Origin: Cephaloticoccus sp.
GTDB lineage: Bacteria; Verrucomicrobiota; Verrucomicrobiia; Opitutales; Opitutaceae
Direction of reading: 5' to 3'
Assembly (NCBI GenBank): GCA_030833445.1
Contig: JAURHD010000002.1
Coordinates: forward strand, 124,001 to 188,000
DNA length: 64,000 nucleotides
Part shown: in pieces, positions 1-8,417 of the stretch
Layout of the letters: each line of letters opens with the position of its first letter
How positions within the stretch are numbered: position 1 is the first letter of the stretch
Notes under the pieces: model-generated
Told to the model about the DNA's origin: nothing
Database searches by the model: none
The model's input: the letters and a program-made list of their open reading frames with translations, nothing else
Translations under genes and position numbers: made by a program

Positions 1-343
1 TCACCGCCTGACGGGCGGTTTGAGCGGCGATACGTCCCAGCGTGGAGGGGTCGATTTCCTTCTCGATCATCTCACCCAGCTGCGCACCCGGCTTGATCAC
101 TTGGGCGCGTTCGACGTGGATCTCAGTGCGTGGATCACTAACGGAATCAACGACTTTCAACAAAGCCCAGGCGTGCATCTGCCCGTTTTTCTCGTTGATC
201 TCAATCTTAAGCTCTTGACCGGAGTTAACCCCTTTTTGAGCAGCCGTCTTCAAGGCATTGGTAATCGTGGCGATCATGTCGGCACGGCCAATCCCCTTTT
301 CCTTCTCCATGTATTCTAGAACGGATAGTATTTCGCTGCTCAT
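1..343 (-). CDS. nusA: Transcription factor NusA, N-terminal part (partial at left edge)
   Basis: The minus strand reads from an ATG at 343 without a stop to the left edge, about 114 codons. It begins [17 protein letters not shown] and continues with the pattern of the NusA N-terminal RNA-polymerase-binding domain ([19 protein letters not shown], then KIEINEKNG). NusA binds RNA polymerase and modulates pausing, intrinsic termination and antitermination. The S1 and KH domains would lie outside the window. The ORF track misses the gene because it has no stop here; the 20..319 plus-strand ORF is its shadow. No clear Shine-Dalgarno sequence precedes the ATG. An intrinsic terminator ends only about 17 bases upstream, which raises a question about how the gene is transcribed (see findings). 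Confidence 0.93.
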   Translation of the reverse strand, partial: MSSEILSVLEYMEKEKGIGRADMIATITNALKTAAQKGVNSGQELKIEINEKNGQMHAWALLKVVDSVSDPRTEIHVERAQVIKPGAQLGEMIEKEIDPSTLGRIAAQTARQAV

Positions 344-360
344 ATGCTTGTTTAAATGGG

Positions 361-390
361 AAAAAAAAAGCGGGCCGGAAGGCCCACTTT
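361..390 (-). terminator. Intrinsic terminator between the DUF2851 gene and nusA
   Basis: Read on the minus strand, AAAGTGGGCC-TTCC-GGCCCGCTTT forms a 10-bp stem (one G-U pair) with a 4-base loop, followed by a run of nine T. It lies about 50 bases after the restored end of the DUF2851 gene and ends about 17 bases before the nusA ATG. It could simply end the upstream transcript or could act as an attenuator for nusA. A competing hairpin CACTTT-TATG-AAAGTG (385-400) shares its left arm. Confidence 0.85.
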
Positions 391-443
391 CATAAAAGTG
401 AGTGTGAGTAAGAAGGGAAAAACTATTTCTACTTCAATCCATG

Positions 444-1669
444 TCAAGAGCCCACGGAGCGGCCTGTAGCCTCTCTCGCAAGTAACCAACCAATGAGACC
501 TTGCACAACTCCATGACAAAATGTCGCTCGTTCCGAGCCGGAACAATCAGTTTGCCTCAAGACCAAATTCAGACTCTGCGGCATATCCCCCGGATACCAA
601 TGATACCAAAATCCCTGCAAATCCGCTCCAATTTGGGCCGATAATAGAGGCAAAATCCATCACAGATCATCGTATCCAGCCGGGTCCCACCAACGGACTC
701 TGCACATAATTGGGCCCCAAAACGCATTCGCCATCCCCGCAGACCCAAATCACGCCGCACTTGTCTGGTCGATCCTGCGGATGAAGCCACCGGGATGTCG
801 GTTCCCAAGTTCAAAAGTCTTTGGGGCCAATCCGGCACGTTGGACACCCAATCCAAGTATTGTTGCAGACGTCGCTTTGGCGCGTTGGCCGGTCGGACCC
901 CAGATCGTGCCCAATGACCACCTTCCTCCCGCATCAATCCATCGGCAGTGAGTCGCCCGTCTGCTCGCCACTCTTTCAACGAATGACGGCCCGCCAGATT
1001 CAACATCGGAACTCGATTATAACGGTAGCCCAGTATCTCCATTGCCGTCTGGTGACATGCCTCGACCCAACCCAATTTGCCGATCCGAATTTCAGCAAAG
1101 CGTCTCTTTTGATGCCAGCGATGAACTGCCGCGGCCAACCATTGCCCGCTCAACTCCTCGGGATCAGTGCCCTGCACCAATTCCAACAGACGTATCTCGG
1201 AATAATTCGCCAAATTCGCCACCGCTTCATCAGCCGCGTATTCCTCCAAATCATGGCGCAGATATGGCAACAACGCCAGAATCGGGATGGGTTGTCCATT
1301 ACTGCCGATCGTAACCGTGCCTGGTTTCGGCGGAAACAATACGACATGCAGTTTTACTCCGTCGTAAGTGCGATCATTCACATGTCCATGGGCATGCCAG
1401 TCTTCCGCCCGCAAATGCAGTTCCACATCGCCGGTCACCACTGGGCCATCGCCCCATCGCCAGCGGGCGTGTCGAAAATCCGGTCCAGCCAGCAGATTCC
1501 ATTTTCCGGGACTGAGTAATTCTATCCTGCCACCCGATTCCGTCCGGATCGCAGCTTGATCAAAGCCACCCAGGGCCCAGATTTTCTGCAGTAATTTTTC
1601 CGAAAAGGTGAATGGCCCATACAACCCTTGAATTTCCGCAACAGCCGGATTGGGTTCAGGCGCACTCAT
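444..1669 (-). pseudogene. DUF2851 family protein, broken by a -1 frameshift near 652-655
   Basis: The first frame (1669 down to 569, 366 codons) matches the DUF2851 family from memory: an N-terminal 'LLAGPDFRHARWRWGD' stretch and a following 'GDVELHLRAEDWHAHGH' stretch. After '...LDTMICDG' this frame turns into unrelated sequence. The other frame (ORF 444..653) then carries what looks like the family's C-terminal end, with 'FWYHWYPGDMPQ' and 'CHGVVQGLIGWLLARE'. Moving one base back at the TTTT run (plus-strand aaaa, 652-655) joins 'DGF' to 'LPLLSAQIG' and restores about 408 residues ending at 444. This fits loss of one T from a T run, either a real mutation or a sequencing error. The function of the family is unknown to me. 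Confidence 0.8.
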
Positions 1670-1741
1670 GCTGGGAGCATGGAGCGACTAAGAAAGCTGG
1701 ACAAGTGCGGGTTTTCGCAAAACTTCTCCCTCTACGAGAAC

Positions 1742-1829
1742 GGAGAGGTGGCAGAGTGGTCTATCGCGATGGTCTTGAAAACCATTGAGCCGCAAGGTTC
1801 CGGGGGTTCGAATCCCTCCCTCTCCGCCA
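1742..1829 (+). tRNA. tRNA-Ser(UGA)
   Basis: The acceptor arm GGAGAGG (1742-1748) pairs with CCTCTCC (1819-1825), followed by discriminator G and an encoded CCA. The anticodon stem ATGGT/ACCAT encloses loop CTTGAAA, with anticodon TGA at 1776-1778, which reads UCA serine codons. A long variable arm (about GAGCCGCAAGGTTC) is typical of class II tRNA-Ser. The T arm contains GGTTCGAATCC. The gene lies 30 bases before the symporter start. Confidence 0.97.
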
Positions 1830-1859
1830 CTTACCCCAACCCCAGAACCCCACTCCCCC

Positions 1860-3527
1860 ATGACTGGACTAGATTGGCTGATCATTGCCGGCTATTTCGC
1901 CTTGCTCGTTGTCATTGTCTGGTGGTCTTCCCGCAAGACCGACACCACGGCGGATTATTTTCTCGCCGGTCGCAACCTGAGCTGGTTCGTCGTCGGCTGT
2001 TCGTTACTTGCCTCGAATATCGGCTCGGAACACATCGTCGGCCTCGCGGGCAATGGAGCCACCAGCGGCATGGCCATGGCGCATTGGGAATTACATGCGT
2101 GGATCATGCTCATGCTCGGCTGGGTCTTTGTGCCCTTCTACTATCGCTCCGGCGTTTTCACCATGCCGGAATTTCTCGAGCTCCGTTTCGATGGTCGCAC
2201 CCGCTGGGTGCTCTCCATCGTCAGTCTGGTCGCCTATGTGTTCACTAAAGTCTCTGTGACCGTCTATGCCGGCGCGATTGTATTTCAGGCCCTGCTGCCC
2301 GATACCTTCGGTTCTCCTGAAAACGCATTCTGGATTGGAGCCCTCACCACCGTAATCCTGACGGGTATCTACACCATTCTAGGCGGTCTGCGCGCGGTGG
2401 TTTACACGGAAGTAGCCCAAACCGCCCTGCTGTTGGCTGGCTCTGTCTTCATCACCCTGTTCGGCCTGAGCCAGCTCGGGGGGTGGGACGAATTGAAGTC
2501 CACCCTCGCAGCCGAATCCACCCGGGTCGCATTGTGGCGACCGCTGTCGGATCCGGATTTTCCGTGGCTTGGTGTCATGATCGCCTCACCCATCATCGGC
2601 ATCTGGTATTGGTGCACTGACCAATACATCGTGCAGCGCACCCTCGCCGCCAAATCCCTGCGCGATGCGCGGCGCGGCGCCATCTTCGGCGGATTCCTCA
2701 AGGTGCTTCCTGTTTTCGTTTTTCTGATCCCCGGCATGATTGGTTTCGCCCTGCACCAAAAAGGACTGCTGCATATTCCCTTGCGCACGGATGGCTCCCT
2801 CAATGGTGACGCGGTCTTCCCCACCATGGTCACCACCTTGCTGCCTTCGGGTCTGCGTGGCATCGTGGTCGCCGGATTATTGTCCGCGCTGATGAGTTCT
2901 CTCGCCTCCTTGTTCAACTCCTGCGCCACCCTCTTCACCGTCGATATCTACAAGCGACTTAAACCAGGACTCACGGAAAGTGCCCTCGTCCGCGTTGGAC
3001 GCTTGGCCACCGGAGTCGTCGTCGTGCTGGGCATCGTCTGGATTCCGGTCATGAAATATATCTCGGGAGGCGGCCTGTATCAATATCTGCAAAGTGTGCA
3101 GGGTTATCTGGCGCCACCCATCACGGCCGTGTTCCTCCTTGGTTTGTTTGTGCCCCGCATCAACGCACGGGGCGCGTTTACCGGTCTGGTGGTCGGCTTT
3201 GTTCTCGGTCTGCTAAAGATCGCCCTGCAGGCCATGGCCGGCGGTGGCGCACTCGATTCCGCGGGAGTGTTGTATGCCTTCGGCCAAATCAATTTTCTGT
3301 ATTACTCCGGTTGGCTCTTCCTCGCCAGCGTGATCATCGTGGTCGTGGCCTCACTCACGGCCCCGGCGCCGACGGCCGCCCAAATCAGCGGTCTGACTTT
3401 TTCATCCATCACGCCGGAGCAAGCGGCCGAGAACCGTGCCAGCTGGGGTGCGGCGGAAGTGCTGGCTTCCGCCGGGGTGCTCGCCCTGGTAATTGGCATC
3501 TACCTCTACTTCAGCTTCTGGCTGTAG
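1860..3527 (+). CDS. Sodium:solute symporter (SSS family, SGLT-like sugar transporter)
   Basis: 555 residues and strongly hydrophobic, with roughly 14 predicted membrane segments. The N-terminus 'MTGLDWLIIAGYFALLVVIVWW' is followed by 'ADYFLAGRNLSW' and 'SNIGSEHIVGLAG', which mark the sugar-type (SGLT/vSGLT-like) branch of the sodium:solute symporters. It should couple Na+ entry to sugar or polyol uptake across the inner membrane; the exact substrate cannot be read from sequence. The ORF track extends upstream into tRNA-Ser, so I use the ATG at 1860, where SSS homology begins. No Shine-Dalgarno sequence is evident. The nearby epimerases, dehydrogenases and AraC regulators support a role in carbohydrate uptake. 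Confidence 0.9.
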   Translation: MTGLDWLIIAGYFALLVVIVWWSSRKTDTTADYFLAGRNLSWFVVGCSLLASNIGSEHIVGLAGNGATSGMAMAHWELHAWIMLMLGWVFVPFYYRSGVFTMPEFLELRFDGRTRWVLSIVSLVAYVFTKVSVTVYAGAIVFQALLPDTFGSPENAFWIGALTTVILTGIYTILGGLRAVVYTEVAQTALLLAGSVFITLFGLSQLGGWDELKSTLAAESTRVALWRPLSDPDFPWLGVMIASPIIGIWYWCTDQYIVQRTLAAKSLRDARRGAIFGGFLKVLPVFVFLIPGMIGFALHQKGLLHIPLRTDGSLNGDAVFPTMVTTLLPSGLRGIVVAGLLSALMSSLASLFNSCATLFTVDIYKRLKPGLTESALVRVGRLATGVVVVLGIVWIPVMKYISGGGLYQYLQSVQGYLAPPITAVFLLGLFVPRINARGAFTGLVVGFVLGLLKIALQAMAGGGALDSAGVLYAFGQINFLYYSGWLFLASVIIVVVASLTAPAPTAAQISGLTFSSITPEQAAENRASWGAAEVLASAGVLALVIGIYLYFSFWL

Positions 3528-3543
3528 ATCCGCACGGTTAATC

Positions 3544-4431
3544 CTACGAGGCCTGCAGGAAATCACGCGCCGCCTTAAAACCACGCCGCTCACCTTCGAG
3601 GGTGCCATTATAATCGGCATCCTCGAGCTCGATGGAGACATAGCCGCGATAATCGACCGCCACCAATTCCTGCAGCAATTCTGTCCAGGAAGAGCGACCC
3701 TTTCCCGGGATCGTATAACGCCAGGTTGCCCCACCCCAGGCAAAATGCTCCGCAAATACCGCCGCTTGCTCGTGCCCAATTTCGTATAACCGGTCGACGT
3801 CGATATACGTATCCTTGCCGTGCACATGCACCACGAGTGGGGCAAATTCCTTCAAGAACTTCAGCGGGGTAATCCCCATGCGAATGAGATGTGACGGATC
3901 AAAGTTGATGCCGAAATGCGGCGAATTCATCTCCTTCAGGAAGGCGCGATAGGACTCCGGATTGCAGCAGTGGGCATTGCAACCGGGCCACCCTTCGATC
4001 GCCAAACGGACACCCGTTTCCGCCAGCACGGGTCGCAACTGACCGTAGCTTTCCACCATGTAACCAAACGTCTCCTTGCGTGACAGTGAAGTATCCTCGG
4101 CCAACATCACGCCAAAGGCGATTTTGACCCCGGCCGAAGCCATGACGCGCAGCGCATCGATCGCCAATTTCACGGTCTGCTTTCGGGTGTCAGTATTGGC
4201 TGAAAGCATTCCAGTCCATTCGCTGCCAAACAAATCCATCGTCCCAACCGACAGTCCCGTAGCCGCCCACTTGGCGGCATCTTCCGCTGGCGCCGCGGGA
4301 ATATCCACACATCCGAAACCTTGTTCCAAGGCCCACTGCGCGGTTTCCGCCAGGGGCTGCTTCATCAGCGTTCCAGTCAGGCGCAATCCGATGGGGTATT
4401 TTCCGGTCAAGGTCTTGGCTGGGGTAGTCAT
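3544..4431 (-). CDS. Sugar phosphate isomerase/epimerase (xylose-isomerase-like TIM barrel)
   Basis: 295 residues of the AP-endonuclease-2/xylose-isomerase-like TIM-barrel family. The expected metal-binding residues appear in order: Glu146 in 'LAIEGW', Asp178/His181 in 'INFDPSHL', His202/His204 in 'VVHVHGKD', and a late Glu in 'SIELEDADY'. Such enzymes isomerise or epimerise keto-sugars or inositol derivatives in the cytoplasm. The substrate is not evident. The gene converges on the SSS symporter with a 16-base gap and lies downstream of an AraC regulator on the same strand (64-base gap), so the two may be co-transcribed. Confidence 0.85.
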   Translation of the reverse strand: MTTPAKTLTGKYPIGLRLTGTLMKQPLAETAQWALEQGFGCVDIPAAPAEDAAKWAATGLSVGTMDLFGSEWTGMLSANTDTRKQTVKLAIDALRVMASAGVKIAFGVMLAEDTSLSRKETFGYMVESYGQLRPVLAETGVRLAIEGWPGCNAHCCNPESYRAFLKEMNSPHFGINFDPSHLIRMGITPLKFLKEFAPLVVHVHGKDTYIDVDRLYEIGHEQAAVFAEHFAWGGATWRYTIPGKGRSSWTELLQELVAVDYRGYVSIELEDADYNGTLEGERRGFKAARDFLQAS

Positions 4432-4495
4432 GGGGATAATTGAAGGATAAGAGTGCGAGGCAGGAATCCATCCACAGGCCGGTTTGCCTTAAACT

Positions 4496-5284
4496 TCAAG
4501 CGCGTTTCGGCGGCACCTTCCTTGGAGTTGGCTTACGGCTGCGGTTTGAGCGGGTGCGCATTTCCCGCGGCGACAATCGGAAGTGGCGCCGAAACAATTT
4601 CGACAACTGATATTCATCGCTGAGCCCCACCGCGGCGGCGATCGCTTTTACCGGCAGACTGGATGACAACATCATGGTGCGCGCCTGATTCAGGCGCATC
4701 CGTTGCAACTCCTGCATCGGAGTGCGGCCACTGAGGCGTTTGAATTTCCGCACAAAGGCAAATTTGCTCATCCGCACCACACGGGCAAGATCGTCCAAGT
4801 AAACCGTCTGAGCCATGCGCTGCTGCATGTGCTCGCGCAATTGCAACAACCAGGGATCCGTGGGGGTGGCCGACAAGCGGATGGCCTCGTTCAAAATCGC
4901 CCTTAACAGGGGAACCTGGGTGGAAAGACGCACCCCCGCTTGGTGATCCCGCATCAACCACGATATCATCTGGCGAACCCGGGCATCCGCATCGCGGATC
5001 CTGAGTGGAAGTCCCTCCAGCACGGCGTCATCCGCCTTAAAGGAGATGAAATAGGTGTTCACAGGATCTCGATATTCTGAAGTCTCCCGATGCGCCACCC
5101 CAGCCCGGTAAAGGAGCAAATCTCCCGGACCGGCCCGCACGGTCTGCCGTTCAGTTTCCAATAACATGCGCCCACTCAATACCACGATGAGTTCGTGCAC
5201 CGGATGGTGATGCATGGGCATGTGCCAATCGCGCTGCGGGGTGACTTCACCCACACTCAGGAATTCAATGACCGGTGCAGACAT
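4496..5284 (-). CDS. AraC-family transcriptional regulator with cupin sensor domain
   Basis: About 262 residues. The N-terminal cupin domain carries the His-rich strand 'MPMHHHPVHELIVVLSG' expected for effector binding. The C-terminal half holds the two helix-turn-helix motifs of the AraC DNA-binding domain ('LDDLARVVRMSKFAFVRKFKRL' region, then 'VKAIAAAVGLSDEYQLSKLFRR'). I place the start at the second Met (MSAPVIEF, ATG at 5284) because cupin homology begins there; the longer ORF would start at 5320. It is divergent from the Gfo/Idh/MocA operon at 5356 across 71 bases, the usual arrangement for a regulator of the neighbouring sugar operon. Confidence 0.87.
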   Translation of the reverse strand: MSAPVIEFLSVGEVTPQRDWHMPMHHHPVHELIVVLSGRMLLETERQTVRAGPGDLLLYRAGVAHRETSEYRDPVNTYFISFKADDAVLEGLPLRIRDADARVRQMISWLMRDHQAGVRLSTQVPLLRAILNEAIRLSATPTDPWLLQLREHMQQRMAQTVYLDDLARVVRMSKFAFVRKFKRLSGRTPMQELQRMRLNQARTMMLSSSLPVKAIAAAVGLSDEYQLSKLFRRHFRLSPREMRTRSNRSRKPTPRKVPPKRA

Positions 5285-5355
5285 GGGCAATTTCTGACAA
5301 GTCTTGGCAATGGTCACCATTCCCGCCAGCCCGGATTCATGCTATCTTAAATTCT

Positions 5356-6417
5356 ATGTCCCAAAAGAAAGTCCGTCTTGCTTTCGCTGGCGTTGGTGGA
5401 ATGGGCCAAGCGGCCCATCTCCGCAATTACGCTACCCTCCCCGACGACTGTGAAGTTGTCGCCCTGGCCGAGCTAAAGCCCAAACTGGCCCAAGCCGTCG
5501 CCCAACGCTACAATATCCCCAAAGTCTATGCCACGATCGAGGAGATGCTGGCCGTGGAAAAGGTCGATGGCATCGTCGCTTCTCAGCCATTCTGGCGGCA
5601 CGGGATCTTGGTGCCCGCGATTGTAAAATCCGGTGTGCCCGTCTTCACGGAAAAACCCATCGCCGCTTCCCTCGCAGTGGGTGAACGCATTGTCGAATCC
5701 GTCGCCAAAAGCGGCACCTGGCACATGGTCGGTTATCACAAGCGCAGCGACCCGGCCTCGGAGTTTGCCAAGAAAACAGTCAATGAACTCAAGGCGTCCG
5801 GCGAACTGGGCAAACTGAAATACATCCGCATCTCCATGCCTCCGGGTGACTGGGTGGCCAATGGGTGGACCCAGAACATCGGTTCGGATGATCCGACGCC
5901 CAATCTCGAGATTGATCCCAAACCGGCGGACATGGACGAGGCCACCGCTAAGGAATACGAAGCCTTTGTGAACTACTACATTCACCAAGTGAACCTCATG
6001 CGGTTTCTCCTCGGCGAATCCTACAAGGTCACGTATGCCGATCCGGCCCAAGTGTTGTTCGTGGCCCACAGTGAAAGCGGTGTGCCCTGCACGTTGGAGA
6101 TGGCCGCCTACTCCACCACCTTGGACTGGCAGGAAACCGCCTTGATCGCCTTCGAACGCGGTTATGTTAAGTTGTCCCTTCCCGCCCCCCTGGCCTTCAA
6201 TCGGGCCGGCACGGTCGAAATCATGAAGGATCCGGGCAATGGCGTAACGCCCGTAATTTCCCAGCCGCAACTGCCGTGGGTGCACGCCATGCGCAATCAA
6301 GCCTTGAACTTCATCAAGGCGATTCGCGGCGAAGCCCCGCCTCCCTGTGTCGCTGCCGAAGCCCTCGAAGATCTGCGCGTCGCCCGCGAATATATCCGCC
6401 TGTTGAAAGGAGTCTGA
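5356..6417 (+). CDS. Gfo/Idh/MocA family oxidoreductase
   Basis: 353 residues. An N-terminal Rossmann fold carries 'FAGVGGMGQAAHL' for NAD(P) binding and the family signature 'FTEKPIAAS' around residue 97. The C-terminal alpha/beta domain contains 'YYIHQVNLMRFLLGE', with a His in the usual substrate-site region. These enzymes oxidise or reduce sugar or inositol carbons; the substrate is unknown. The ATG at 5356 was chosen because the Rossmann strand begins just after it. It is the first gene of a three-gene operon with the FG-GAP protein (3 bases downstream) and a 3-epimerase. An oxidoreductase next to a C3 epimerase suggests keto-sugar or sugar-alcohol catabolism. Confidence 0.9.
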   Translation: MSQKKVRLAFAGVGGMGQAAHLRNYATLPDDCEVVALAELKPKLAQAVAQRYNIPKVYATIEEMLAVEKVDGIVASQPFWRHGILVPAIVKSGVPVFTEKPIAASLAVGERIVESVAKSGTWHMVGYHKRSDPASEFAKKTVNELKASGELGKLKYIRISMPPGDWVANGWTQNIGSDDPTPNLEIDPKPADMDEATAKEYEAFVNYYIHQVNLMRFLLGESYKVTYADPAQVLFVAHSESGVPCTLEMAAYSTTLDWQETALIAFERGYVKLSLPAPLAFNRAGTVEIMKDPGNGVTPVISQPQLPWVHAMRNQALNFIKAIRGEAPPPCVAAEALEDLRVAREYIRLLKGV

Positions 6418-6419
6418 CC

Positions 6420-7523
6420 ATGCCTGTCCAATTTCGCAAAATCACTCTCTCAGCCGAGCGCTACGAATCCGCCGGCGTATTTGACGTCAATGGTGACGGC
6501 GTCCCTGACATCGTCAGCGGCGCTTACTGGTATGAAGGCCCCGACTTCGTAAAGCAGCACAAGATCGGCAGCGTCACGGCGCACGACGAATACTACGACG
6601 ATTTCTCCACCATCCCGATGGATATTAATGGGGACGGTCGCCTGGATTTCGTCACCGGTGGTTGGTGGGGCGAGACCCTGCGCTGGCGCGAAAACACCGG
6701 AAAGGCCGAACAGGATTGGCCAATCCATGACATCGCCAAATGCGGGAGCATAGAATCCACCCGCGCTTGGGATGTGGACGGTGATGGTGAATTGGAAATC
6801 GTGCCCAACACCCCCGGAGCCCCCCTAGTAGTCTATAAGCTGATTCGCAACGCTCAGGGTAAAGGCACCGGAAAATTTGCGGCGCACAAACTGAAATTCT
6901 CAGGCCGCGCCAACGACCATCAGGGTCACGGCCTGGGCTATGGCGACATCACTGGCAATGGCCGTGGCGACTTCATCCTGACCAACGGCTGGCTCGAAGC
7001 GCCGGCTAATCCTTACGAGGACGAATGGATCTGGCATCCAGATTTCAATCTCGGCCGAGCCCCCAGTGTGCCAATCCTCGTTGTCGATCTGAACGGTGAC
7101 GGCGTCAACGAACTCATCCTCGGCGAGGGCCACGGTTACGGCCTGAGTTGGTGGCAACAGTCCATAGATGCCGCCGGCAAGCGCAGTTGGAAGCGCCATG
7201 AGATCGACCCTTACAGCAGTCAGTATCACGACCTGCAGTGGGTGGACATTGATGGCGATGGCCAAAATGAACTCATCACCGGCAAACGCTTTCGCGCCCA
7301 CCCCGTAGGCGACGGCGGGGACAAGGACGCCTACGGCTGGTCCATCTTCAAATGGACCGGTGAATCATTCGTGAAGCACCCCGTCGATTTCGGTCCGCTC
7401 GGTGTAGGCAAGGGCTTGGGTATTCATTTTGCGGTCGCCGATCTGACCGGAAATGGCACCCTCGACGTAGTGGCTCCCGGCAAGGACGGCCTTGCAATTT
7501 ACCTCAATCAAAGGACCCCATGA
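6420..7523 (+). CDS. FG-GAP/VCBS repeat beta-propeller protein, seven Ca-binding repeats, no signal peptide
   Basis: 367 residues beginning MPVQFRKITL. Seven Asp-rich calcium-loop motifs are spaced along the protein: DVNGDGVPD, DINGDGRLD, DVDGDGELE, DITGNGRGD, DLNGDGVNE, DIDGDGQNE and DLTGNGTLD. This pattern matches an FG-GAP/VCBS seven-bladed propeller. AAAGGAG lies 8-9 bases before the ATG at 6420, which supports this start over the long upstream ORF. No signal peptide is visible, unlike most FG-GAP proteins, which are secreted. The stop overlaps the next gene's ATG (ATGA). Its function is unknown to me; being between a dehydrogenase and an epimerase suggests sugar binding or scaffolding. 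Confidence 0.85.
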   Translation: MPVQFRKITLSAERYESAGVFDVNGDGVPDIVSGAYWYEGPDFVKQHKIGSVTAHDEYYDDFSTIPMDINGDGRLDFVTGGWWGETLRWRENTGKAEQDWPIHDIAKCGSIESTRAWDVDGDGELEIVPNTPGAPLVVYKLIRNAQGKGTGKFAAHKLKFSGRANDHQGHGLGYGDITGNGRGDFILTNGWLEAPANPYEDEWIWHPDFNLGRAPSVPILVVDLNGDGVNELILGEGHGYGLSWWQQSIDAAGKRSWKRHEIDPYSSQYHDLQWVDIDGDGQNELITGKRFRAHPVGDGGDKDAYGWSIFKWTGESFVKHPVDFGPLGVGKGLGIHFAVADLTGNGTLDVVAPGKDGLAIYLNQRTP

Positions 7524-8362
7524 AATTCGGCATGAATCTCCTGCTTTGGACCGCCAAGGTAGATGACAGTCACGATCCTCTGCTTTCAGCTCTCAAAACC
7601 ACCGGCTACGACGGCGTCGAAATACCCGTATTTGAAGGCACGTCCAAGGAATACAAAACTCTCGGCACGAAACTGAGCGACCTCGGCCTTGGCTCGACTG
7701 CCGTCACCGTCATGTCACCCGAGACCAGTCCAATCAGTCCCGACGCGATCATTCGCCAAGCGGCTGTCGACCGACTCAAATGGGTGCTCGATCGCAGTGC
7801 GGAATTTGGGGCGGAAGTGCTCTGCGGTCCGTTGCACTCTCCGCTAGGAGTCTTCAGTGGCACAGCCCCTACTCGGGACGAACGGCTACGAGGCATTGAA
7901 ACCTTTCAGCAGGTAGCCGATCACGCCAAGTCCGCCGGAATCACTCTCGCCATCGAATACCTCAATCGCTTCGAAAGTTATTTCCTCACGACTGCCGCCG
8001 ACACGAAAGCATGGGTGGATGAAATCAACCATCCTGCCTGCGGAATGATGTGGGACACGTTCCATGCCCACATCGAAGAGAAGAATTCACCCGTCGCATT
8101 GGCGTCCGTGAGCGACCGTCTCGTGCACGTGCACTTGAGTGAAAATGACCGCGGCACTCCCGGCACTGGTCAGGTGAATTGGGCCGAGACTTTCGCCACC
8201 CTCAAAAAGATCCAATACAACCGTTGGATCGTGATCGAAGCCTTCGGACGCGCCTTGCCCGATCTTGCCGCCGCTACGCGCGTATGGCGCGACCTGTTTG
8301 CCGATCCCAAGGATGTTTACACCCATGGCCTCAAGTTCATCCGTGCGGGCCTCGAAGCCTGA
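7520..8362 (+). CDS. D-tagatose/D-psicose 3-epimerase-like sugar epimerase
   Basis: 280-residue TIM-barrel protein. The four metal ligands of the D-tagatose 3-epimerase family fit by residue and spacing: Glu146 ('LAIEY'), Asp179 ('MMWDTFHAH'), His205 ('VHVHLSEND') and Glu240 ('IVIEAFG'). Spacings of 33, 26 and 35 equal those of the Pseudomonas cichorii enzyme (152/185/211/246, from memory). It should epimerise C3 of ketohexoses or related keto-sugars, with a divalent metal, in the cytoplasm. The ATG overlaps the stop of the FG-GAP gene by 4 bases, indicating translational coupling. It is the last gene of the operon, before a strong terminator. Confidence 0.9.
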   Translation: MKFGMNLLLWTAKVDDSHDPLLSALKTTGYDGVEIPVFEGTSKEYKTLGTKLSDLGLGSTAVTVMSPETSPISPDAIIRQAAVDRLKWVLDRSAEFGAEVLCGPLHSPLGVFSGTAPTRDERLRGIETFQQVADHAKSAGITLAIEYLNRFESYFLTTAADTKAWVDEINHPACGMMWDTFHAHIEEKNSPVALASVSDRLVHVHLSENDRGTPGTGQVNWAETFATLKKIQYNRWIVIEAFGRALPDLAAATRVWRDLFADPKDVYTHGLKFIRAGLEA

Positions 8363-8368
8363 ACAAAT

Positions 8369-8398
8369 AAAAAGCCGACCCCAGTGGGTCGGCTTTTT
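8369..8398. terminator. Bidirectional intrinsic terminator
   Basis: AAAAAGCCGACCC-CAGT-GGGTCGGCTTTTT is a perfect 13-bp hairpin flanked by an A run and a T run, so it can work in both directions. It ends the 5356-8362 operon on the plus strand and the YugP-like gene (8418-9116) on the minus strand. Confidence 0.95.
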
Positions 8399-8417
8399 GT
8401 TGAAGCAATCTCGATGC

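Noticed and set aside
444-653. Separate 69-residue gene before nusA
   Set aside because: It starts at TTG in the middle of the DUF2851 gene and carries that family's C-terminal end; it is the frameshifted part of that gene.
821-1519. 232-codon plus-strand ORF over the DUF2851 gene
   Set aside because: It is a shadow of the minus-strand gene with no recognisable domain and unnatural composition.
1785-1859. ORF-track start of the symporter inside tRNA-Ser
   Set aside because: The first 25 codons lie in the tRNA and its 3' flank; family homology begins at the ATG at 1860.
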